12,090 nt of DNA from NCBI GenBank assembly GCA_900551105.1, contig URUT01000038.1:1-12090 (forward strand). Reading direction: 5' to 3'. The DNA is from an uncultured Mycoplasmatota bacterium. Lineage in GTDB: Bacteria > Bacillota_I > Bacilli_A > RF39 > UBA660. Below, one piece after another: positions 6,642-12,090 of this stretch. The first letter of the stretch is position 1, and each line of letters begins with the position of its first letter. Under the pieces are notes generated by a model. It was not told the DNA's origin. It saw only the letters and a list, made by a program, of their open reading frames with translations, and did no database searches. The translations under genes were made by a program, and so were the position numbers.

Positions 6642-6680
6642 AAAAAAAGGCCATTAAAGCTTTATCTCAACATGACCTTT
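6642..6680 (-). terminator. Intrinsic terminator folded over the stop codon of the 422-aa gene
   Basis: In the minus-strand transcript AAAGGTCAT (plus 6672-6680) pairs with ATGGCCTTT (plus 6646-6654) through nine pairs including one G-U, with a 17-base loop, followed by a run of U (6642-6648). The stop codon (6654-6656) lies at the base of the loop and the 3' arm begins inside it. Terminating ribosomes would hide part of the hairpin, so some read-through into arcC is possible. Confidence 0.75.
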
Positions 6681-7922
6681 ATAAGTTCTACCCTGATCCT
6701 CATTCTGAGCTGTACCAGTACCCTGTAACTTAAATGTTAATGTATATTTCTGAGTAACCCTTGATGGTATAACAACCTCTTGTATAACCTTACTTCCACT
6801 TAAAGGAACAGACTCATATCCAAAAGTTGCACCACCATTCGTACCAGTTAATTTGAATTTCAAATTACTAGTAATAAACGAATTTTGATCAACCACAAAC
6901 ACTAATGAATATCTAATTGGTAAAGTACTTAAATTCTCAACATAGAACGTCTTAGTCGGATAATAAGGATCTATACCCGGTTGATCATCTGGAAATAAAT
7001 TATTAGCACTAATCTCTTCTCCATCAATAAAATTAATCATCAATGACGGCGTATTATTTTCTATGTTAGAATCACCATTCTGTCCACTATTAATATTACC
7101 ATCCTCATCAATTAATCCATCCTCTGGTTTAATACACTTCTCATCACACTTACCATCATTATCTGTATCACACATCAAGTCACACTTACCATCACCATCA
7201 ATATCCAAATTTAAATCAGGTACTCCATCACCATCAACATCTATATTAGTATCAGGAACACCATCACCATCCAAATCGATATTTGTTTCTGGCCAGCCAT
7301 CACCATCAGTATCACAATTTATTTTACATTCTTTTCTATTTTCAGTTGCATCATTAACCATATTAAAATCTGCAAACCCATCACCATCTTTATCTATATT
7401 AAAGGTAGCCTTTAAATTATGACGATAATCAATATTTAACTCCGGTTTCTCATCACCATTAGTATCTATATTAATATCAGCTTTACCATCATCATCTAAA
7501 TCAATATTAATATCAGCAATACCATCACCATCAATATCTTTATTAAGATTCTTTAAACTTAAATACTTAAATCCCGCATAAGTTGCTCCAATTAAAGCAA
7601 AACATAAGAGCCAAATTAAGAAAATAAGCCATCCAATTGGTATCGGTTTTTTCTTACCAACCTCAAAACTAAGCCCTAAATTATTCTTAGAAACTCTTAA
7701 ATTATATGGTAAATAAATAAAATCATCTTTAGTATTCCAAGTAAGTCTTAAGACTTTCATTACATGTTTTCTAGTAACATCTAAATTATCTTTATAAATT
7801 TCTTTTAAAGTCTCATTAATCTTAGAATACTGCTCTTTATCATCTAAATCAGAAAACTTAACTAAATCTATTTTTTCTCCCTTAAAATTAATTAAAGGAT
7901 TCTCTTTCTTCTCTTTACTCAT
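6654..7922 (-). CDS. Single-pass membrane protein with surface calcium-binding repeats and TasA-like C-terminal domain
   Basis: I recognise the parts but not the whole. Residues 1-92 are a charged cytoplasmic domain without a signal peptide. Residues 93-121 form a transmembrane helix preceded by KKK (90-92), predicting an outward C-terminus. Residues 129-263 are about ten tandem 12-residue units of the form D-x-D-G-D-G-x-x-D-x-N-I, the calcium-ligand pattern of thrombospondin type 3/dockerin-like loops. The last units carry paired C-x3-C cysteines (199/203, 247/251, 259/263). After a Gly/Asn linker, residues 294-422 look like a beta sandwich with VENLSTLPIRYSLVF, YTLTFKLQGTG and QNEDQGRTYKGHVEI. 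These resemble SipW-dependent TasA/camelysin-type surface proteins. The gene follows the DUF2357-like gene by 9 bases with AGGAGG before its ATG, so it is the last gene of that operon. Adhesion or a calcium-stabilised envelope stalk is my inference. Confidence 0.8.
   Translation of the reverse strand: MSKEKKENPLINFKGEKIDLVKFSDLDDKEQYSKINETLKEIYKDNLDVTRKHVMKVLRLTWNTKDDFIYLPYNLRVSKNNLGLSFEVGKKKPIPIGWLIFLIWLLCFALIGATYAGFKYLSLKNLNKDIDGDGIADINIDLDDDGKADINIDTNGDEKPELNIDYRHNLKATFNIDKDGDGFADFNMVNDATENRKECKINCDTDGDGWPETNIDLDGDGVPDTNIDVDGDGVPDLNLDIDGDGKCDLMCDTDNDGKCDEKCIKPEDGLIDEDGNINSGQNGDSNIENNTPSLMINFIDGEEISANNLFPDDQPGIDPYYPTKTFYVENLSTLPIRYSLVFVVDQNSFITSNLKFKLTGTNGGATFGYESVPLSGSKVIQEVVIPSRVTQKYTLTFKLQGTGTAQNEDQGRTYKGHVEIKL
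7134..7538 (-). repeat. Tandem 36-bp coding repeats (12-residue D-x-D-G-D-G units)
   Basis: About ten in-frame units of 36 bp encode residues 129-263 of the 422-aa protein. Units 7-9 are closest in DNA (around 7208-7315, sharing the plus-strand string ccatcaccatc). Units 3-4 have lost most acidic ligands, and unit 6 is replaced by a 14-residue stretch with two cysteines. The uneven divergence suggests old duplication with more recent copying in the middle. Confidence 0.85.
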
Positions 7923-7931
7923 ATAAGCCTC

Positions 7932-9035
7932 CTATCTAAGTAATAACAATGCTTTATTAAACCTAGATCTATTACTATCAATAAAGCCATTATATACATT
8001 AGTTATACCAGTAATTTGTTCTTCCTTATACTTAGAAGCTAACTTTATCTCACGAAGTAACTCCTTTTTTAAATCAAACTCATTAACTGTAAACTTACGA
8101 GCATACTCTCCAACTGACTTAATAATATCAGTCCCAAAAGAAAGCTTTTCATTCCCACTAGGTTTTACACTATCTTGTAATAGATTATAATTAATATAAT
8201 ACGTAAGCCCTAAATTCTTATTTAAATTTTTATACTTAATATCAGTCTCAGTATTTTCTATTTTTACAGGTTTTTCTATCTGATACTTTTCTAAAAACTC
8301 CCAAAGAGCAAGTGCTTTAACAAAGTTTTGTTCTTTTAAAATTACATTAGTCTTACGAATTGGACTCCTAACTGGCGTAGCATTACTCATCGTTTTCATA
8401 AACTTACTAGCCATAAAGTCTTCTAAAATATCTTTAATATTTTCTATCTTTTTATTACGTTCTTCAATTTCTTTTAAATCAGTTTTATTATTTTCTTTTT
8501 TAACCGCACTAATACTCATTGAATAAGTAACATCTTGATTATCTATATTAGTTGTTGCTTCATATACTAATTTTTTTTCTTCTTTATTTTCCTCTGATTC
8601 TTCCTTATAAGTAAGTTGATTTCTTAAGAAAACATATAAATTAGTAATTAAAGAATAAATAAATCTATTCTCATACAAATCAATAGTTTCTTCTTTAAAA
8701 ATATTTAAAAGTTTTAAAGGTTTAACATTATCATCTTCATCTACCTCTTGAATCAACTGAGTATGAGTAGCTAAATGTTTTATTGACTCTTCAGTTACTT
8801 TCTTAGTCTTTTCAATTGGTATAATATCTTCTTCAGTAGCAATAAATCTTCTTGGATTACGAATAATATTATCTAAATAAGGAATGGATTCATCTAAAAC
8901 ATCTACCCAAGAATAATCTAAAGATACTCTATTAATAATCTTTTTACCATTAAAATTAGAACTAGTCTTTTTAACAAATAAATCTAAATCATTTTTAGGA
9001 ATATCTTTTACAAGTAAACCTAGTTCATCTTTCAT
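7932..9035 (-). CDS. DUF2357/McrC-like protein without nuclease domain
   Basis: The 367-aa soluble protein resembles the N-terminal part of DUF2357 (McrC-related) proteins, which pair with McrB-type ATPases. Seen, counting from the GTG three codons upstream: W46 in a hydrophobic N-terminal block, P65-R-R (NPRRFI), the hallmark YENRFIYSLI (124-133), a Lys/Glu-rich coiled-coil stretch (about 184-210), and RSPIRKTNVIL (226-236). Family members usually continue into a PD-(D/E)xK nuclease domain. Here the chain ends in a helical segment (NRSRFNKALLLLR), and no D...E-x-K beta-rich core is visible. The GTG at 9042-9044 would directly abut the AAGGAG site, so I choose ATG at 9033-9035, 8 bases from it. 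The gap is 21 bases from the ATPase gene and 9 bases to the membrane protein gene. Likely it is a partner or adaptor of the ATPase; the family call rests on motifs from memory. Confidence 0.7.
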   Translation of the reverse strand: MKDELGLLVKDIPKNDLDLFVKKTSSNFNGKKIINRVSLDYSWVDVLDESIPYLDNIIRNPRRFIATEEDIIPIEKTKKVTEESIKHLATHTQLIQEVDEDDNVKPLKLLNIFKEETIDLYENRFIYSLITNLYVFLRNQLTYKEESEENKEEKKLVYEATTNIDNQDVTYSMSISAVKKENNKTDLKEIEERNKKIENIKDILEDFMASKFMKTMSNATPVRSPIRKTNVILKEQNFVKALALWEFLEKYQIEKPVKIENTETDIKYKNLNKNLGLTYYINYNLLQDSVKPSGNEKLSFGTDIIKSVGEYARKFTVNEFDLKKELLREIKLASKYKEEQITGITNVYNGFIDSNRSRFNKALLLLR

Positions 9036-9056
9036 ATTATCCACTCCTTTTTAGTA

Positions 9057-10559
9057 TTAAATTGTTTTCTTTAATCTTTCTAAGAATGCTCTACATTCAA
9101 CCATCTTACCTTCACCAAATAATTCATCAAGATAAGCCATAAATCCATCTATTTCATTACGAATATATGCAAGGTTCAACTGATCAAACTTTCTTAAAAT
9201 CTTATTAGCAATTAGATAATCTACTGCAACAATCTCTTCACCACCACAAGCAATATAAGCTGGAACAAAATCTCTTAACTGTTTAACAATACGATTACCA
9301 AAAGCAAGTCTAAAATGCTCTATAACATAATCATCCATCTTAGCAATATTTTGCATAGTTGTTTCACTAACAGGATGTTCTTTCTTAGCTTTATCAAAAA
9401 GTGATAAGAAATAATTAGAAGTAATATCTAAAGCCTCTGTTTCAGGTGCACTAAACTCTACACCCTTAGTATCAATATTAATTGGCATAGCACGGTCATA
9501 TACTTTATCTGTAATCATAAATGTTGAGTCATCATTATTAATTGTACCAATATACCACATATTATCAGGAATCTTTAATCTACCATTTTCTACATACTTA
9601 GGATCATTATCCCATGAGTTAGGAACAAGTTCTAATACCCATTCATCTGTACTAGGAAGTTCTAAAATTGATAACATTTGTGCAAAGTAATATTCAACAC
9701 GTGAAATATTCATTTCATCTAATAAGGTAATAAATATTTTTGGATTATACTTAGCCTCATACATCTTAGTAAGTACCTCAGTTTCATTAAATCTCTTAGT
9801 AAACTCGTTGAAATAACCAAATAACTCTGTACTATCTCTCCAAGATGGTTGTACTGATGCTATAACAGCATCATTTTTAATAAAGTTACCAAATGCATAA
9901 GCTAAACTAGTTTTACCTGTACCAGAAATACCTTGTAAAATAATTAATCTATTTGAAGCAAAAGAAGCAATATATAATCTAATTAAATCTATAGAATAAT
10001 ATAATCCCATCTTACTAGCTGAATAATTTCTAAACTGTTCACACAATGCAGTTAAACTAATAGTTTCATTAAGTGTTGGTGCAACATAATCCTTATACTT
10101 CTCATCAATCTGTGTAAGCTTAAAGAATCTACTCTCACCCTCTACTAGTTTATTAGTAATATTACCATTTTCATCATATTCAACATCACCCTTCTCAGGA
10201 TCAGCCATTTCCATATACTTTTGATTTTCATTTCTTAAACGAATAATATCATTATTTAAGCTTTCAATCTCCTCAACCATCTTCTCATGATGACTAACAT
10301 TAGCACGCCACTTAATTATTCTTCTAACTAGTAAATAAATTAGAAAAACAACAATAGCAAACAAAAGCACCAAAGCAATAACTGCAATAATAATCATAAA
10401 TGTACTACTACCCTTAGCTTTATACTCTTTAATAATATCAAAATAAGAAGCTATATTAAAGATTTTAACAAAAGCACTACCAATTGCTTTAAAAAGTGCT
10501 GACAAACCTCCAAAAAAAGGTTCCATAAACTTTAGAAAAAACTCACTATTAATTCCCAT
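9057..10559 (-). CDS. Membrane-anchored McrB-like AAA+ ATPase
   Basis: The 500-aa protein has an amphipathic N-terminus (1-40), one strong transmembrane helix (about 53-78, followed by RRIIKWR), a coiled coil (about 88-116), and a cytoplasmic AAA+ domain of the AAA_5/McrB type. Walker A is GISGTGKT (210-217), then WRDSTELFGYFNEF (240-253). Walker B is IFITLLDE (275-282) within DEMNISRVEYYFAQ, sensor 1 is GTINND (338-343), and an arginine finger candidate is DRAMPI (355-360). The C-terminal helical lid has AFGNRIVKQLRDFVPAY. The NTAD motif typical of GTP-using McrB is replaced by NNDD, so the nucleotide is not predictable. McrB proteins are normally soluble; the membrane anchor is unusual. The start has GAGGGAGAGAG just upstream. 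It lies 13 bases after the 377-aa gene and 21 bases before the DUF2357-like gene. It likely powers a membrane-tethered machine with these partners. Confidence 0.88.
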   Translation of the reverse strand: MGINSEFFLKFMEPFFGGLSALFKAIGSAFVKIFNIASYFDIIKEYKAKGSSTFMIIIAVIALVLLFAIVVFLIYLLVRRIIKWRANVSHHEKMVEEIESLNNDIIRLRNENQKYMEMADPEKGDVEYDENGNITNKLVEGESRFFKLTQIDEKYKDYVAPTLNETISLTALCEQFRNYSASKMGLYYSIDLIRLYIASFASNRLIILQGISGTGKTSLAYAFGNFIKNDAVIASVQPSWRDSTELFGYFNEFTKRFNETEVLTKMYEAKYNPKIFITLLDEMNISRVEYYFAQMLSILELPSTDEWVLELVPNSWDNDPKYVENGRLKIPDNMWYIGTINNDDSTFMITDKVYDRAMPINIDTKGVEFSAPETEALDITSNYFLSLFDKAKKEHPVSETTMQNIAKMDDYVIEHFRLAFGNRIVKQLRDFVPAYIACGGEEIVAVDYLIANKILRKFDQLNLAYIRNEIDGFMAYLDELFGEGKMVECRAFLERLKKTI

Positions 10560-10572
10560 AATCTCTCTCCCT

Positions 10573-11706
10573 CTAATCCTCTAACAAGTTTCTATCGGTA
10601 ACAATACCATCAAAACTCTCTTTTATTATATTAATATTCTGACTATTCCACTTAGCTAAAATATTCTTATAACCTTCACTAAACTCTTTACTAACCAAAT
10701 AATGGCTAACTCCATCAATAAGCTTACCATCAGTAGCACTATTCTTACTACAATATACATAATAACTTAAATGATATTTATTTAATAACTTAACTAATTT
10801 AGCATCACACTCATTATAATTAACAAGTAACTTAAAATATTTACTTAATCTATTATTCTTAAATATCAAACTAAGTTCTTTAAGATTCTTCTCATCTAAA
10901 CAAAACCTTGCTCTAACCGGTAAAAACAGAACCTTAAATTTCTTTCTAATAGAAAATAACTTTAGTAAACTAGCAACTACCAAATTAGCACTTATTAAAA
11001 CAAAACTATCATCTATTTTAAGATTATCATAAACATCTCTAGTAGCATATTCATCAAACTTATTTAAACTAGGTATCTTATAATTGTACTGAGCAAAATA
11101 ATAAATATTTTCTTTAGAAATATCTATATATTTATTAAAAGAACCTAAATTAGTTAAAAACTCAAAAAACTTTCTTTCTCTTTTAACATTTTCTTTCATC
11201 AGTTCAATTAATCTACTAGTCTGCTTCTTACCATCATCTATCAAATGAATATAACTTATTTTATTCGCACCATTAATCTCATTCAAACAAATCGTATTAT
11301 AATTATTAGATTTCTTTACAAAAGGACTAGTAGAAACATCAAGTGTATTAGCTATCTTTAAAATCATCGAAGCAAGCACAATCTCATTAGTATATTCATC
11401 AATTTTTAATAATATATTCTTATTAATAAAATAATTAATAACACTCATTGCCTCATTATATAAATCATAGCTATTAATCTCTTTATTAGAAATAAACCCT
11501 TTAACTAAATACTTATTAGTATTTACTCCATCAGTATATCTCTTTAAATAATCTTTAACATTATAACTCCAAAAATCATCACGATTTCTTATATTACCAA
11601 ACAATTTATTATGATCAGTTCCCAGTATTTTACTAAGAATCAAGGCATATTGACTAATAGTTTTTACTTTATAATTATAATATCCATTATATAAATCGCA
11701 TATCAT
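10573..11706 (-). CDS. Unrecognised 377-aa cytoplasmic protein, first gene of the McrB/DUF2357 operon
   Basis: I do not recognise this protein. It has 377 aa, no signal peptide and no clear membrane segment, and is rich in Asn, Tyr, Lys and Ile. The N-terminal half is mostly helical. Two stretches, VKTISQYALILSKILGTD (14-31) and SMILKIANTLDVSTSPF (113-129), recall the helices around the metal sites of HD-GYP domains, but the catalytic His and Asp residues are absent. The C-terminal half (about 230-370) alternates strands and helices (SFVLISANLV, KVLFLPV, YFKLLVNYNE, HLSYYVYC, INIIKESFDG) like a barrel or Rossmann-type fold. The frame stays open to an ATG at 11766, but that lies upstream of the -35 box. 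The ATG at 11704-11706 has AGAGG 8 bases upstream and follows the promoter, so it is the start. Regulator or sensor for the ATPase machine is a guess. Confidence 0.75.
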   Translation of the reverse strand: MICDLYNGYYNYKVKTISQYALILSKILGTDHNKLFGNIRNRDDFWSYNVKDYLKRYTDGVNTNKYLVKGFISNKEINSYDLYNEAMSVINYFINKNILLKIDEYTNEIVLASMILKIANTLDVSTSPFVKKSNNYNTICLNEINGANKISYIHLIDDGKKQTSRLIELMKENVKRERKFFEFLTNLGSFNKYIDISKENIYYFAQYNYKIPSLNKFDEYATRDVYDNLKIDDSFVLISANLVVASLLKLFSIRKKFKVLFLPVRARFCLDEKNLKELSLIFKNNRLSKYFKLLVNYNECDAKLVKLLNKYHLSYYVYCSKNSATDGKLIDGVSHYLVSKEFSEGYKNILAKWNSQNINIIKESFDGIVTDRNLLED

Positions 11707-11731
11707 CCAACCTACCTCTATTCTATAAAAA

Positions 11732-11760
11732 ATTATAGCAAACCTAACATACTTTTGCAA
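11732..11760 (-). promoter_or_regulatory. Promoter of the four-gene McrB/DUF2357 operon
   Basis: Minus-strand TTGCAA (11755-11760) and a perfect TATAAT (11732-11737) are 17 bases apart, with TGC directly before the -10 (extended -10). Start of transcription would be near 11725, giving a leader of about 20 bases that contains the AGAGG ribosome binding site. No operator dyad is evident, so expression may be constitutive. Confidence 0.85.
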
Positions 11761-11770
11761 TAACAAAACA

Positions 11771-11804
11771 AGAAAAAACTAGTTATTCTGATAAAATAAC
11801 TAGT
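11771..11804 (-). terminator. Strong intrinsic terminator of an upstream minus-strand transcript
   Basis: A 10-bp perfect stem, ACTAGTTATT (11778-11787) with AATAACTAGT (11795-11804), has a 7-base loop. On the minus strand it is followed by UUUUUCUUGUUUUG. On the plus strand the following tract is poor, so the minus direction is preferred. It closes the transcript arriving from 11805-12000 and insulates the operon promoter at 11732-11760. Confidence 0.85.
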
Positions 11805-11985
11805 CCTAGTTTTAAAGAATAGTTTTAAGTAAAATATTATCAGTATTTCACTCACTACTTATCTTTCGGAGTAACTCTCTCCCTAATACGTATTATGTCT
11901 AACGCAGATAAGACTCTCACGAGTTTCTTCACTCTCATGCATACTAATTAACACTGAATATCACAATAATATAACAAACAGGAAA
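11805..11985 (-). ncRNA. Candidate small structured RNA of unknown type
   Basis: No open frame with a ribosome binding site spans this stretch, yet it is less AT-biased than its flanks, can form nested helices, and ends in a strong terminator. Helices on the minus strand: P1 UCAGUGUU/AAUACUGA (plus 11950-11957 with 11840-11847, one G-U pair that becomes an A-C mismatch on the plus strand); P2 CUUAUCU/AGAUAAG (11906-11912 with 11858-11864); directly stacked on it P3 ACUC-GUGA-GAGU (11913-11924); and a short GGAG/CUCC hairpin inside P2 (11868-11882). I could not match it to the riboswitch, T-box, 6S, SRP or tmRNA patterns I know. It could be a stand-alone small RNA, or the 3' end or a leader remnant of a gene beyond the window. 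Confidence 0.45.
11884..11895. repeat. 12-bp perfect palindrome TAATACGTATTA
   Basis: A perfect 12-bp dyad lies inside the candidate structured RNA. It cannot form a hairpin with a loop without losing central pairs, so it would be either a protein-binding site on DNA or part of an RNA pairing. No second copy was noticed in the window. Confidence 0.4.
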
Positions 11986-11988
11986 TGC

Positions 11989-12018
11989 ATTTTAATTGTG
12001 GTAAAAACACACATCCAA
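11989..12018 (-). promoter_or_regulatory. Possible promoter for the candidate small RNA
   Basis: Minus-strand TTGGAT (12013-12018) and TAAAAT (11989-11994) are 18 bases apart, each a partial match to the vegetative consensus. This would start a transcript near 11982 running through the structured stretch to the terminator at 11771-11804. Matches are moderate in AT-rich sequence. Confidence 0.35.
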
Positions 12019-12090
12019 AAATATATTATTATAATAAATTTATATGCCTATATTTCTTTAAAATATAAACATAAATCATTAATTAAAATA
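12019..12090. other. AT-rich window end without recognisable features
   Basis: About 70 bases composed almost wholly of A and T. No open frame with a ribosome binding site, repeat or stem was found. Confidence 0.5.

Noticed and set aside
7063..7422. Open plus-strand frame of 119 codons rich in Ser and Pro
   Set aside because: It is the mirror image of the 36-bp calcium-repeat DNA on the other strand; its periodic SPS pattern follows from the repeat, and it has no ribosome binding site.
7932..10559. Classical McrBC restriction system
   Set aside because: The ATPase has a membrane anchor instead of a DNA-recognition domain and the partner shows no PD-(D/E)xK core, so calling it a restriction enzyme would overstate the evidence.
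6654..11706. Recently acquired genomic island
   Set aside because: No integrase, transposase, tRNA gene or attachment repeat is visible, and base composition looks like the neighbouring genes.
11820..11957. Known riboswitch (lysine, glycine, SAM, TPP, purine) or T-box
   Set aside because: None of the conserved core strings I know for these families is present on either strand; kept as an unassigned RNA candidate.

Overview
The window is AT-rich DNA from a low-GC Gram-positive bacterium (Bacillota, Bacilli- or Mollicutes-like; I cannot place it more finely). It uses the standard code, because TGA closes gerAA and gerAB. It carries a spore-germinant-receptor operon and a Bacillus-type infC-rpmI-rplT operon with an L20-type leader. 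The lineage therefore looks spore-forming, possibly one of the uncultured gut Bacilli.

Layout. 1-18 holds the first six codons of a minus-strand gene, preceded by a dyad promoter of MerR type (81-110). 303-1791 is the translation operon on the minus strand: a consensus promoter, an L20-type attenuator leader, infC with a non-standard start codon, rpmI, and rplT with an unusual C-terminal Rho-N/SAP-like extension, then a terminator. 1840-2223 is a small orphan gene on the minus strand. Divergent from it, 2293-5723 on the plus strand is a tricistronic germinant receptor operon in the order GerA-GerC-GerB, with a possible forespore (sigma-G-like) promoter. Its last gene overlaps, tail to tail, a solitary carbamate kinase gene (arcC, 5691-6620, minus).

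6642-11760 is the most unusual part. It is a four-gene minus-strand operon with a very good promoter and a terminator folded into its last stop codon. In transcription order it encodes an unrecognised 377-aa cytoplasmic protein, a membrane-anchored McrB-like AAA+ ATPase, a DUF2357/McrC-like partner that lacks any visible nuclease domain, and a single-pass membrane protein. The last has an outward-facing array of 12-residue calcium-binding (thrombospondin-3-like) repeats and a C-terminal beta domain resembling TasA/camelysin-type proteins. I infer a membrane-tethered AAA+ machine coupled to a surface adhesin-like protein. It resembles McrBC in its ATPase and partner but has lost the cutting function. 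I know of no described system with this composition.

11766-12018 holds a minus-strand promoter, a potentially structured RNA of about 150-180 nt and a strong intrinsic terminator, just upstream of that operon's own promoter. This may be a small non-coding RNA. The last 70 bases are AT-rich with nothing recognisable.
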